A stretch of 64,000 nucleotides of DNA from Psychroserpens sp. NJDZ02 (GTDB lineage Bacteria; Bacteroidota; Bacteroidia; Flavobacteriales; Flavobacteriaceae): positions 2,610,001-2,674,000 of the forward strand of contig NZ_CP039451.1 in assembly GCF_004843725.1 (NCBI RefSeq). The letters run 5' to 3'. A program made the translations under genes and the position numbers. How positions within the stretch are numbered: the first letter of the stretch is position 1; every line of letters starts with the position of its first letter. The notes beneath the pieces were generated by a model. It saw only the letters and a list, made by a program, of their open reading frames with translations, searched no databases and was not told the origin of the DNA. Shown in pieces: positions 28,346 to 36,667 of this stretch.

Positions 28346-29419
28346 ATACCGTATTTACTAAATAAAACCCTGTATGCATTACTCACCTTATTTGGTGTGG
28401 TAACTGTTATATTTCTTTTATTTAGTGTGCTTCCAGGAGATCCAGCACAAATGATGTTGGGGCAAAACGAGGATAGTCAGCAACTAGCCATTATTAAAAA
28501 AAAGTATGGTTTTGATAAACCGGTGGGCACGCAGTATTTGTATTATTTAAACGATTTATCTCCAATCTCATTTCATTCTAAAACGGAAGGGGATTACACC
28601 TATTTAAGTCAGGATAAATACGCGGCTACACAACTGTTCTCATTAGGTAATACCACAACAGTTGTAAAATTGCCATACTTACGGGAATCCTTTACTAAGC
28701 AAGGAAAAAAAGTGAGTCAAGTCTTATCAGAGACTTTACCAAATACGTTTGTACTGGCGGTGTCAGCAATACTAATCGCTATCTTTTTGGGTGTTATTTT
28801 AGGCGTGGTTTCGGCATTAAAAAAAGATACGTTTTTAGACAAAATCATTCAGATATTAAGTACCTTGGGTATGAGCGTACCGTCTTTTTTTAGTGCTATA
28901 TTATTCGCTTGGTTATTTGGTTTTGTATTACACAAATACACCAATCTAGAAATGACAGGAAGTCTTTACGAGTTGGATGATTTCGGTGAAAAAATGCACA
29001 TAAAATGGAAAAACTTAATCCTACCAGCAATCGTTTTAGGGATAAGGCCATTAGCTGTCGTTATACAATTAATGCGAAACTCCTTATTAGAAGTCCTAAA
29101 TCAAGATTATATCAGGACAGCTAGAGCAAAAGGATTATCAGAGTTTCAGATTATAAAAAAACACGCCATTAAAAACGCCTTAAATCCTGTAGTAACCGCA
29201 ATCTCAGGTTGGTTTGCAAGTATGCTAGCGGGTGCAGTGTTTGTAGAGTATATTTTTGGATGGAACGGATTAGGGAAAGAAATCGTAAACGCGCTTAACA
29301 CCTTAGATTTACCTGTCATTATGGGATCTGTGTTAATTATCGCCTTACTATTCATTATAATTAATATTTTTGTAGACATTATATACACTTGGTTAGATCC
29401 AAAAGTTAAACTAGAATAA
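28346..29419 (+). CDS. DppB/OppB-like ABC transporter permease, apparently with a non-standard start
   Basis: About 357 aa, the inner-membrane permease of a peptide/nickel-type importer. The EAA-loop motif RNSLLEVLNQDYIRTARAKGLSEFQIIKKHAIKNALNPV is clear. The first ATG-like codon in frame (GTG, 28397) would cut the first helix. The frame is open back to a TAA at 28334 and encodes IPYLLNKTLYALLTLFGVVTV, the expected N terminus. That region offers only ATA (28346) or CTG (28343, 28370) as starts. I annotate from 28346. No partner ATPase or binding protein is adjacent; tpiA follows after 11 bases. Confidence 0.85.
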   Translation: MPYLLNKTLYALLTLFGVVTVIFLLFSVLPGDPAQMMLGQNEDSQQLAIIKKKYGFDKPVGTQYLYYLNDLSPISFHSKTEGDYTYLSQDKYAATQLFSLGNTTTVVKLPYLRESFTKQGKKVSQVLSETLPNTFVLAVSAILIAIFLGVILGVVSALKKDTFLDKIIQILSTLGMSVPSFFSAILFAWLFGFVLHKYTNLEMTGSLYELDDFGEKMHIKWKNLILPAIVLGIRPLAVVIQLMRNSLLEVLNQDYIRTARAKGLSEFQIIKKHAIKNALNPVVTAISGWFASMLAGAVFVEYIFGWNGLGKEIVNALNTLDLPVIMGSVLIIALLFIIINIFVDIIYTWLDPKVKLE

Positions 29420-29430
29420 AACAGAACGTC

Positions 29431-30180
29431 ATGAGAAAAAACATAGTAGCCGGAAACTGGAAAATGAATAATGATTTACCACAATCAGAAGCCCTAATTT
29501 CAGATTTAAAAAAGCAAACCAAAACGTCTAACGCAGAAGTTATGATTGCGCCAACATTTACTAACTTATGGCACGCTTTTGAAGCAACCAGACATGATGA
29601 TATCGAGGTAATTGCACAAAACATGCACTTTGCAGAAAACGGAGCATACACTGGAGAAGTAAGTGCAGATATGCTTAAAAGCGTTGGGATCCAAACAGTA
29701 ATCTTGGGTCACTCAGAGCGTCGTGCGTATTTTAACGAAGACGATGCTATTTTAGCTAAAAAAGTAGACCAAGCCTTATCTAAAGACTTACGTGTTATTT
29801 TCTGTTTTGGAGAAGAGCTAGCAGACCGTAAGGCAGCAAATCACGAAGCAGTGGTAGAAGGACAAATCAAAAACGCCTTGTTTCATTTAGAGGCTTCAGC
29901 ATTTAAAAATATAGTATTGGCTTATGAGCCTGTTTGGGCAATTGGAACCGGAGAAACAGCAAGTCCAGAACAAGCACAAGACATGCACAAATTTATCCGT
30001 AAAACATTAAACGACAAATACGGTAACCAAGTGGCGGACGACATGACCATCCTTTACGGAGGTAGTGTAAAACCAGCAAATGCTAAAGAGATTTTCTCAA
30101 AACCAGACGTAGACGGAGGATTAATTGGTGGAGCAGCCTTAAAAGCTGAAGATTTTTACGCGATCGTAAATGCCTTTTAA
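29431..30180 (+). CDS. tpiA: triosephosphate isomerase
   Basis: A 249-aa TIM-barrel enzyme interconverting dihydroxyacetone phosphate and glyceraldehyde 3-phosphate. Key segments are AGNWKMN (catalytic Lys), VILGHSERR (catalytic His), the active-site AYEPVWAIGTG (catalytic Glu, then loop 6) and LYGGSVKPAN near the end. Length is standard. It sits between the ABC permease and prmA, as commonly seen in Flavobacteriia. Confidence 0.98.
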   Translation: MRKNIVAGNWKMNNDLPQSEALISDLKKQTKTSNAEVMIAPTFTNLWHAFEATRHDDIEVIAQNMHFAENGAYTGEVSADMLKSVGIQTVILGHSERRAYFNEDDAILAKKVDQALSKDLRVIFCFGEELADRKAANHEAVVEGQIKNALFHLEASAFKNIVLAYEPVWAIGTGETASPEQAQDMHKFIRKTLNDKYGNQVADDMTILYGGSVKPANAKEIFSKPDVDGGLIGGAALKAEDFYAIVNAF

Positions 30181-30202
30181 ATAATAATAAAATTCAAAAT
30201 AT

Positions 30203-30290
30203 GGGCGTTACCCAAGGGTCGCGTCTTCCGTTATATCTTTTTTTGCCATATATGGCAGCAAAAAAAGGATGCCACTACAACCGCTAACGC
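30203..30290. repeat. imperfect palindromic intergenic element (REP-like)
   Basis: An 88-base element between tpiA and prmA. Its ends are inverted (GCGTTA at 30205-30210, TAACGC at 30285-30290). Its centre is a strong hairpin, TTTTTTTGCC and GGC-AGCAAAAAAA around ATATAT. GC content is clearly above the surroundings. The start GGGCGTTACCC and the closing CGCTAACGC look like a dispersed intergenic element I remember from other Flavobacteriia; I cannot verify the copy number from this window. Confidence 0.6.
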
Positions 30291-30322
30291 AGGCTAATCT
30301 GCAAAATACAGTACAAATTAAA

Positions 30323-31162
30323 ATGTCAAATATTATTTACATAGGGTATTACTTTAAAGTACAACCTATACAACCAGGAACAGAAATCCTGATAGCAGAG
30401 TTAGGTTACGCAGGATTTGAAAGTTTTGTAGAGACCGAAGAAGGGGTTACAGCGTATATCCAAAAAGAAGAGTATACCGATACTATTTTGGACGATATCC
30501 AAATATTAAAGTCAGACGAGTTTGAAATCACGTATACCTTTGACGAAATTGAGCAAACCAATTGGAATGAAGAGTGGGAGAAAAACTTTAATCCAATAGT
30601 GGTCGATGATCTGTGTGCCGTACGCGCACCATTTCATGATAAGTTTGATACCCAATACGATATTATTATCGAACCAAAAATGAGTTTTGGAACAGGGCAT
30701 CATGAAACCACACACATGATGATACAACATATCCTTAAAAACGATTTTGAAGGTAAGTCTGTTTTAGACATGGGATGTGGTACAGCAGTTTTAGCAATAT
30801 TGGCCGAGATGAAAGGTGCAAAACCATTAGATGCAATAGATATAGACAACTGGTGCTACTTAAATAGCCTAGAAAATGTGGAACGTAACAATTGTAAACA
30901 CATTTCTGTTTATGAAGGAGAAGCAGCACTTTTAAAAGGTAAAAAATACGATACTATTATTGCAAACATTAATCGTAATATTTTACTAAATGATATTGCA
31001 GCGTATTCAAAATGTTTGGATGCCAAAGGCACCTTGTTTTTAAGCGGTTTTTATCAAGAAGACATTCCAATGATAGAAAAAGAATGTAACGATAACCAAC
31101 TTGTTTTAAAAGATACATTGACAAGAAATAATTGGGTAGCGCTTAAATTTGAAAAGGAATAA
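30323..31162 (+). CDS. prmA: ribosomal protein L11 methyltransferase
   Basis: A 279-aa SAM-dependent methyltransferase that modifies lysines and the N terminus of ribosomal protein L11. The substrate domain is N-terminal; the catalytic domain has SFGTGHHETTHMM, the SAM loop VLDMGCGTAVLAI and IIANINRNILL (NxxR-type motif). The start MSNIIYIGYY is chosen over one 54 bases upstream because the extra 18 residues are encoded inside or just behind the palindromic element and look non-conserved. It ends the DUF1599-to-prmA run. clpS lies 1.2 kb on, beyond the metalloprotease. Confidence 0.95.
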   Translation: MSNIIYIGYYFKVQPIQPGTEILIAELGYAGFESFVETEEGVTAYIQKEEYTDTILDDIQILKSDEFEITYTFDEIEQTNWNEEWEKNFNPIVVDDLCAVRAPFHDKFDTQYDIIIEPKMSFGTGHHETTHMMIQHILKNDFEGKSVLDMGCGTAVLAILAEMKGAKPLDAIDIDNWCYLNSLENVERNNCKHISVYEGEAALLKGKKYDTIIANINRNILLNDIAAYSKCLDAKGTLFLSGFYQEDIPMIEKECNDNQLVLKDTLTRNNWVALKFEKE

Positions 31163-31274
31163 ATAACAGTATAAAAAAACAACACTACTGAGAATAACAT
31201 AAATTTTTAACTCCTCTGTTAATAAAAACATAAATTTACGGTTAAAACCGCAACAATCTTCTTTTTATATCAAT

Positions 31275-31282
31275 TATCTTTG
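31275..31282 (+). promoter_or_regulatory. candidate -7 element of the metalloprotease gene
   Basis: TATCTTTG matches TAnnTTTG. It is 119 bases before the ATG, implying a long 5' leader of ~110 bases. No clear -33 element is seen. Confidence 0.4.
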
Positions 31283-31401
31283 CTGTGATAATTATCTCAC
31301 ATAAGATTAATAGCAAAATTTTTTAAATAAACAATTTTTAAAATTGTGTGAAAAAGTTTACGTAAAGCAAACCATTTAATTAATTTAAAATTCAACTAAA
31401 A

Positions 31402-32229
31402 ATGAAGAAAGTTCAATTTATGGCTCTAACCAGCCTATGTTTTATTCTAGGATTACAATCATGTCAAAAAGATGAAGACACTATAGTAGAAGAGCAAGTT
31501 GCGGTAAAAGAAGTCTCTGCAGAGTTAATAGCTAAATTAGGAGATGCACAAATCAATACAAAAGATGTAAAATTAGTTGATTTTATGTTGCCTGATGGCA
31601 CCACAAAAGAGATGATTGAAGTAGAAGGTGATATCTTTATGAGTGAAGCGGAAATCTTAAATCTTGAAGCAGTATCTGCAACAGATAGAAATTACCGTAC
31701 AAACAATTTAGTGTCTCAAGGAAAAACTATTTCTATAATTGGATACACAGGCGGAAGTAATGCTTTGTCTACTAAAGAGCAAACAGCGTTACAATGGGCT
31801 GTAAATAATTATAACGCTTTAAGTGGTGTGTCAATATCTTTTCAATTAACATTTGGAACAGATTATGACTCAAAAGATATGGTAGTATACCATAATCCAA
31901 ATGAGTCTGGAGCAGGAGGATCTGCTGGTTTCCCTACTAATGGTAATCCACATAAATTTGTTCAGATTTACGGTTTAAACAATTATGATACAAATGTTGT
32001 AGAGCATGTAATTACGCATGAAATAGGTCACTCAGTAGGGTTTAGACATACAGATTGGTTTGATAGAGCTAGTTGTGGTCAAAATCAAAATGAAGGTGCA
32101 GGATCAATTGGAGCAATCGATTTAGGTGGAAATAATCCCTCAACATCAATTATGTTAGCTTGTTTTAGTAGTGGAGAAGATGGAGAATTTGGTGTAGATG
32201 ACATCAGTGCGCTTAACATTATGTACTAA
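31402..32229 (+). CDS. secreted lipoprotein zinc metalloprotease (M57/HEIGH-type)
   Basis: A 275-aa putative lipoprotein. The signal peptide ends at LGLQSCQKDED (lipidation Cys about residue 21). A propeptide-like stretch (to ~100) precedes a protease domain containing HVITHEIGHSVGFRHTDWF, an HExxHxxxxxH zincin site. CGQNQNEGAGSIG and a SIMLACF segment follow, the latter in the place of a Met-turn. The HEIGH motif matches the dual-action HEIGH/M57 metallopeptidases of Bacteroidota. Probably cell-surface or periplasmic; the substrate is unknown. It is monocistronic, with its own terminator. Confidence 0.88.
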   Translation: MKKVQFMALTSLCFILGLQSCQKDEDTIVEEQVAVKEVSAELIAKLGDAQINTKDVKLVDFMLPDGTTKEMIEVEGDIFMSEAEILNLEAVSATDRNYRTNNLVSQGKTISIIGYTGGSNALSTKEQTALQWAVNNYNALSGVSISFQLTFGTDYDSKDMVVYHNPNESGAGGSAGFPTNGNPHKFVQIYGLNNYDTNVVEHVITHEIGHSVGFRHTDWFDRASCGQNQNEGAGSIGAIDLGGNNPSTSIMLACFSSGEDGEFGVDDISALNIMY

Positions 32230-32250
32230 TATTAAGTTAAATACAGTAAT

Positions 32251-32283
32251 AAAAGGCTTTTGTGACGACAGAAGCCTTTTTTT
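32251..32283 (+). terminator. terminator of the metalloprotease gene
   Basis: Stem AAAAGGCTT / AAGCCTTTT with a 12-base loop, then a T run. Confidence 0.85.
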
Positions 32284-32322
32284 ATGTCTAATATTTTTTT
32301 ACTTTTATAAAAAAAAGTACGG

Positions 32323-32598
32323 ATGAGTACAAAAGAGAAAGTACAAGAACAACACGAGGTAGAGACCTTAGAAAAACCAAACAACGAGATTGTTGTGTAT
32401 AACGATGATGTTAATACCTTTGATCATGTTATTGATAGTTTAATTTATGCTTGTGATCATACACCGGAACAAGCCGAACAATGTACTATTTTAGTACACT
32501 ATAAAGGACAGTGCACGGTTAAAACGGGGTCTTACAAAGAGTTGGAGCCCAGATGTACCATGTTGCTAGAAGCAGGATTAAGTGCAGAAATCATTTAA
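32323..32598 (+). CDS. clpS: ATP-dependent Clp protease adaptor ClpS
   Basis: A 91-aa adaptor that delivers N-degron substrates to ClpAP/ClpCP. The core motif VVYNDDVNTFDHVIDSLI (about 23-40) holds the N-end pocket residues. HTPEQAEQCTILVHYKGQCTVKTG follows, the normal ClpS pattern. Length is typical. A terminator immediately follows. No clpA or clpC gene is in the window. Confidence 0.95.
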   Translation: MSTKEKVQEQHEVETLEKPNNEIVVYNDDVNTFDHVIDSLIYACDHTPEQAEQCTILVHYKGQCTVKTGSYKELEPRCTMLLEAGLSAEII

Positions 32599-32634
32599 AA
32601 AAAAGAGTCTTTATAATTAAAGACTCTTTTTTTA
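32596..32634. terminator. bidirectional terminator between clpS and the DUF2892 gene
   Basis: Stem AAAAAGAGTCTTTA / TAAAGACTCTTTTT with A and T runs, overlapping the clpS stop codon. Confidence 0.9.
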
Positions 32635-32640
32635 TACTTG

Positions 32641-32844
32641 TTATTTTCTTTTGCAAGTATTGACTCCTAAAACGGTGTAGAGTGGACAAAAATTGATAAA
32701 ACTAGTGATTAAAAAAACAATAGCTAATGCCATTAAAATATAGGCTACTGTCCCGCTAATTATATTTAGATAATAAAGTAATGCTATGAATAAAGCTGCT
32801 AATACTCTTAAGCTTTTATCTAAAGCTCCCATGTTTTTTTTCAT
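32641..32844 (-). CDS. DUF2892 (YgaP-like membrane domain) protein
   Basis: A 67-aa membrane protein. The start KKNMGALDKSLRVLAAL, two membrane helices (about 12-30 and 33-52) and the closing FCPLYTVLGVNTCKRK match the YgaP-type DUF2892 family. That family often occurs with sulfur or rhodanese functions. The two C-terminal cysteines are typical. No rhodanese gene is adjacent, and the role is unknown. Confidence 0.85.
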   Translation of the reverse strand: MKKNMGALDKSLRVLAALFIALLYYLNIISGTVAYILMALAIVFLITSFINFCPLYTVLGVNTCKRK

Positions 32845-32922
32845 AATAAATAGTATTGATTACTTAAAAGTAAGCATTAGAAATAAAAAAAGTGTGTATT
32901 TTTAAGTGTATTTTGCTGCAAA

Positions 32923-33615
32923 TCAGATATTAGTGTTCTGTTTTTTGTAAACATAGCGTAAAACAATAAACATAGTAATTAGTGCAATACACATCCATAC
33001 AATACCAATAAATGCACTGGGTAAACCAGTAAGTACAGCAATTGCGTCGGCATCACTGCCAATGTTTGAATTATCAATCAGATCCCCTTTTATATCTAGG
33101 ATGACATAAGCACAGGAGATGATGCCTAAAAATTTTAACCATAAGTCATGGAAGAAGTTGCCAAAATATTTAAAAGCAATGAGCATAAAAAGTCCTAGGC
33201 CAAAGGTCATCGTAGTTCCAAAAAACTCACCGGATTGCATTACAAAGTAGGAGAGTGCTAATAAGATCATGCCAATGACTAGGGTGATGTATTTATCTTT
33301 TTCAGATTTGACAGCTAAAATTAAAATCAAAGCTCCCCAAAATAAACTTCCTAGGTAACCGGCACTTCCCGTCATAAACGAACTCCAAAAACTAGGTGTA
33401 ATACTGTAAAGACAATAGCCTCCGATTTGTTTGCTAATTTGTATTTCTATTATTTGACCACCAAAGGCAATAGCCATTAAACCGTGGCTCATTTCGTGGA
33501 GCATAACCACAAATAACTTAATAGGATAAACCAACAAAGTGTTCCAGAATAATATGACCACTGTAATCAGAATAATTAAATGGATACTTTGATATTTTTT
33601 ATCTGTTAATGTCAT
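32923..33615 (-). CDS. M50-like membrane metallopeptidase
   Basis: A 230-aa multi-helix membrane protein (about six segments). The zinc motif HEMSHGLMAIAFGG lies in a membrane helix near residues 40-53 (HExxH), as in the M50B/site-2-protease-like group that includes plant and bacterial small members. A second conserved region (GSAGYLGSLFWGALIL) follows. No PDZ domain is present, unlike RseP. It is probably intramembrane; the substrate is unknown. It lies 78 bases upstream (in transcription order) of the DUF2892 gene. Confidence 0.8.
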   Translation of the reverse strand: MTLTDKKYQSIHLIILITVVILFWNTLLVYPIKLFVVMLHEMSHGLMAIAFGGQIIEIQISKQIGGYCLYSITPSFWSSFMTGSAGYLGSLFWGALILILAVKSEKDKYITLVIGMILLALSYFVMQSGEFFGTTMTFGLGLFMLIAFKYFGNFFHDLWLKFLGIISCAYVILDIKGDLIDNSNIGSDADAIAVLTGLPSAFIGIVWMCIALITMFIVLRYVYKKQNTNI

Positions 33616-33712
33616 GTTGTATTATAAGTCTTGTTTGTTGCTGGTGTAAATTAATTAAGATTTGGTTTATAAAGCACCTTAGTTTATGGTTTTTTTTAAA
33701 GAATGCAAATAA

Positions 33713-33753
33713 AAAACCAACCTTTTCAAAAAGCTTTGAAATATGTTGGTTTT
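33713..33753 (-). terminator. large hairpin with terminator character
   Basis: Stem AAAAACCAAC / GTTGGTTTT, with an inner CAAAAAGCTTTG palindrome. Read on the minus strand it ends in a T run. It has no obvious gene feeding it between here and the TlpA-gene terminator. Confidence 0.5.
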
Positions 33754-33755
33754 GG

Positions 33756-33948
33756 TAGACATCTTGATTGGGTATCAAAATGCTTTATGTTGTGTTTTTT
33801 TATGATTTGATTCAGATGAGAACGTCATCTAAAAAGCACTATTAATACTAATATTTCAAATTAAATATAGTAGTAGCTAGCTTATTACCAATCCTACAAT
33901 TAATCAAGTAGCAGCAGTGCAACACAAGAAAAAAGAAGAGGATAAAAA
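33756..33948. other. gene-free stretch between two hairpins
   Basis: The 33616-34053 gap holds two terminator-like hairpins and this ~190-bp interval between them. The only open frames are very short (a 16-codon frame on the minus strand) and lack coding character. An untranslated RNA is possible but not shown. Confidence 0.35.
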
Positions 33949-33981
33949 GAAACCCCTAAGTCTATCTTAAGGGTTTCTTTT
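33949..33981. terminator. terminator of the TlpA-like gene
   Basis: Stem AAAAGAAACCC / GGGTTTCTTTT with flanking A and T runs, 73 bases beyond the stop of the minus-strand gene. Confidence 0.85.
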
Positions 33982-34053
33982 ATCTGTAATTTGTCTTAAG
34001 TTAATTAGTGATGTGGTTTACGACAAAAAAAGTAACAAGAAAAGTTCCAGTGT

Positions 34054-36201
34054 CTATTCTTTTGCTAACTCCTCGTTTAAAACCGCTTTTAATTCTTCGA
34101 TAGAAGGGTGTATCAGATTATCGTTAACAACTTCACCTTTTTTATTAATTATCATATAGTGAGGAATTCCATTAAAGTTAAATTTGTTTAATAAGTAGTT
34201 CCATTGCTCCTCTGTGAGCCAATAGTGTTCTCCATTTATGTCTGCGATGACTTGTCTCCATGTGTTTTCTGGTGCTTTTTTACTCTCACCCGATATATAC
34301 AAAAAGACAACATCTTTATCTTTCATTTCTTCTCTAAACGATTTAGTTTTTTTAATGAATGTGACACAAGCTCCACACCAAGTTGCCCAAAAATCAACAT
34401 AAATGACTTTTCCATTAAATTTTTTAATCAGGGCTTCAAATAATTCTTCGCCTTCAGCCTTTTCTACTGTATTAATGTTAGAAGTACTTTTTACTTGAGT
34501 TGCTTTTATTCTTTTAGCGGTAATTGTTAAGTAATCTGAAAGAAAAGGATCTTTAATCTCTTGCTTCGCATTTTCTATATCTGCCTCTGTAAAGTTATTC
34601 CCTTCATTAAAAAAATCACCATAAAATCGTCGAAACCTTATAAAATCCATCATAACAGTATTCTCTAAATTTAAACGGTCTTGTATATTATTTTCTATAT
34701 CACGAGCAGAATCATTCTCATTTTTAAAACTACTATCAGAAGTTAAGCTATTAGCAATATAACCAAAATAAGGTGTTGCTAAAAGTCCTAACCGGTCATT
34801 AAATATATCCCTTGAATAAAAGTCGTAAAATGAAGGTTCAATTTTATAGTCTATAATTAATGTCCCTTCTTTTTCTGGGGGTAAATTTTTAATTTGGTAA
34901 TTTCTTCTACGTTCATAAGTATGAATAGAATTCATTGCAATAAATTTGAGCCACATTTTTTTTGTTTGGAGGGCTTTACGACTAAAAAAATGTTTCTGAT
35001 TAAGTTCTTTAAGGGCAGTAAGGTCCTTGTCTCTAAGTTTAAGAAGTGCTTTTTTATAATCTTCAGGCGACACGGAAATTGTGCTTTCTGCTAGTTCTTT
35101 CATTATTTTATTATTAAAAAAAGAATTTATAGATTTCAATTCTGTTAATCCATCATTTAATATGGCGCAATCTCCCATAAAAAGAGGTGTTCCCTCGTTT
35201 ATAAAATGAAAGGTTTCTTTTCCTTGTTCTATGTAAACACGTTGCTGCGATGTATTATAAGTCGAAAACACTAAGATGTGTTGTGGGTAATTTGCAGGAA
35301 ACTTAATTGAAAAACTACCATCGGCTTTAATTTTAGCTTTTAGCGGCTCTACTTTTAAAGTAAAGGCGTCATAGATAGCAATATTAACATATGCTTTTTC
35401 TTTTACGCGTTCTGTATATCCTTTTATTACACCAGAATAGGTTGTAGAGTCTAATTTTAATAAAGATGCAGACTCGTAAGGTAGATCATTTTCTAATTTA
35501 AAATTAGGGTTATGTAACTTGGTTAAACTATATGTAACAAGTTGTTTAGGGGTGGCTCCAAAATCGACACGACCATTTTTATTAAGTTTTGCATAAACAG
35601 TTTTTAAGGCGCCTTCTCTTTCTAATGTAATGGTATATTTCTTTCCTTTATTAGTCACTTTTTTATAGTTCCAAACCGCTCTATCAATTATCGCGTTATT
35701 AGGATAAAAACCATAATCCCAAAGGTTACTTCCATCCATTCGCATCCAATTACCACGAAGTGCTAGAGGTAGCATAGATGCGTTTTCTTGATCTATAACA
35801 ATATCATAGGCATATGCATTATTTTCTTCATTGTCGTGGACTTCAACAAAATCTATAGTTTTTACATTAGTTTCTAGCTTTGGAAAATGTAGGCTATAAA
35901 AAAGTTCACTTGTATCAGAAGCACTTTCTTCTTCATTTAGTGTTATGCCTTCGGATTTTGTGACCAATAACTTTTTATCACTACCAATAACTTCGATATA
36001 ACTTTTGTCCGAGATAGTAATTTTTCTATTAGTGTAGGACTTTATATGAAAATGTAAAACGGTAGCGGTATCTAATATTTCTATTTTTGTAATTGAGCTA
36101 GGAATGGTGATAAGTCCGTATTCGGGGTTTTCTATTGTTTTTTGGGCAAAAGTATTGGTGAATAATACCAATAAAAAAATGGTGATAATCGTGTTTTTCA
36201 T
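34054..36201 (-). CDS. TlpA-like thioredoxin-domain secreted protein
   Basis: A 715-aa exported protein. The signal peptide is residues 1-19 (ends NTFAQ). A long beta-rich N-terminal region, uncharacterised here, is followed by a helical middle. The C-terminal thioredoxin fold (about 590-710) has the active site DFWATWCGACVTFI, a cis-Pro region GIPHYMIINKKG and TlpA/AhpC-TSA-like spacing. It is likely a periplasmic or envelope thiol oxidoreductase, with a large accessory domain that many Bacteroidota TlpA-like proteins share. The redox partner is unknown. Monocistronic. Confidence 0.87.
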   Translation of the reverse strand: MKNTIITIFLLVLFTNTFAQKTIENPEYGLITIPSSITKIEILDTATVLHFHIKSYTNRKITISDKSYIEVIGSDKKLLVTKSEGITLNEEESASDTSELFYSLHFPKLETNVKTIDFVEVHDNEENNAYAYDIVIDQENASMLPLALRGNWMRMDGSNLWDYGFYPNNAIIDRAVWNYKKVTNKGKKYTITLEREGALKTVYAKLNKNGRVDFGATPKQLVTYSLTKLHNPNFKLENDLPYESASLLKLDSTTYSGVIKGYTERVKEKAYVNIAIYDAFTLKVEPLKAKIKADGSFSIKFPANYPQHILVFSTYNTSQQRVYIEQGKETFHFINEGTPLFMGDCAILNDGLTELKSINSFFNNKIMKELAESTISVSPEDYKKALLKLRDKDLTALKELNQKHFFSRKALQTKKMWLKFIAMNSIHTYERRRNYQIKNLPPEKEGTLIIDYKIEPSFYDFYSRDIFNDRLGLLATPYFGYIANSLTSDSSFKNENDSARDIENNIQDRLNLENTVMMDFIRFRRFYGDFFNEGNNFTEADIENAKQEIKDPFLSDYLTITAKRIKATQVKSTSNINTVEKAEGEELFEALIKKFNGKVIYVDFWATWCGACVTFIKKTKSFREEMKDKDVVFLYISGESKKAPENTWRQVIADINGEHYWLTEEQWNYLLNKFNFNGIPHYMIINKKGEVVNDNLIHPSIEELKAVLNEELAKE

Positions 36202-36329
36202 AAATTATAGGTTAGTTGGCGTATTTTCTACCGAAAGGTAACAAAATAGTGTGCTCTGGATGCTAATAATTTTAAAAGGTTTGGTACAAGATTCTATTCC
36301 AATTAATTAATAGCGACACTTATAAAAAG

Positions 36330-36376
36330 CAAAAATCCGCAACAATGTCATTATGAGTTGTCTGCGGATTTTTTTA
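36330..36376 (-). terminator. terminator of tRNA-Arg
   Basis: Long stem AAAATCCGCA / TGCGGATTTT with T runs on both sides, beginning two bases after the tRNA on the minus strand. Confidence 0.85.
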
Positions 36377-36377
36377 G

Positions 36378-36451
36378 TGACCTCGACTGGATTCAAACCA
36401 GTAACCTCTTGAGCCGTAATCAAGTGCGCTATTCAGTTGCGCCACGAGGCC
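36378..36451 (-). tRNA. tRNA-Arg (ACG anticodon)
   Basis: A 74-nt cloverleaf on the minus strand. Acceptor GGCCTCG pairs with CGAGGTC (one G-T pair), discriminator A. The anticodon arm CTTGA-TTACGGC-TCAAG gives anticodon ACG, which needs A-to-I editing by TadA to read CGC and CGA. The T arm is CTGGTTTGAATCCAG. No CCA is encoded. Confidence 0.96.
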
Positions 36452-36466
36452 TTTTTTTCGTGGGTG

Positions 36467-36498
36467 CAAATATATATCTTTTTTATATAAGTATCAAA
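36467..36498 (-). promoter_or_regulatory. promoter of tRNA-Arg
   Basis: On the minus strand, TTTG (36498-36495), a 20-base spacer, then TATATTTG (36474-36467), ending 15 bases before the tRNA. Confidence 0.7.
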
Positions 36499-36514
36499 GT
36501 TTTTTTAATAAAAT

Positions 36515-36667
36515 TTAATTTAATGCGTTTTTTGTAACAAATAGTTTCCATCCAAAAATAGCCATCTGTAGTTTAGTGGCTTTACTTAAGTCTAACTTTT
36601 GCTTTGTGTAGCTTGGTAATACAAGTTTATTAGCTTTTGCTAGAAACTTGAAAAATGATTGTTTCAT
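36515..36667 (-). CDS. 50-aa basic protein, conserved-looking
   Basis: A 50-residue frame, MKQSFFKFLAKANKLVLP then SYTKQKLDLSKATKLQM and AIFGWKLFVTKNALN. It is basic and amphipathic, with no signal peptide. It lies upstream of tRNA-Arg on the same strand. I remember similar short Flavobacteriia proteins (pattern FxFLAKxNKxxLPSxTKxxLDLxKAxKxQ...TKNAL), sometimes labelled SsrA-binding-like, but I am not sure of that label. SmpB proper is ~150 aa, so this is not SmpB. Codon use looks coding. Function unknown. Confidence 0.7.
   Translation of the reverse strand: MKQSFFKFLAKANKLVLPSYTKQKLDLSKATKLQMAIFGWKLFVTKNALN

Noticed and set aside
30269..30322. longer N terminus for prmA
   Set aside because: Encoded by the palindromic element and the following spacer; PrmA proteins begin near MSNIIYIGYY.
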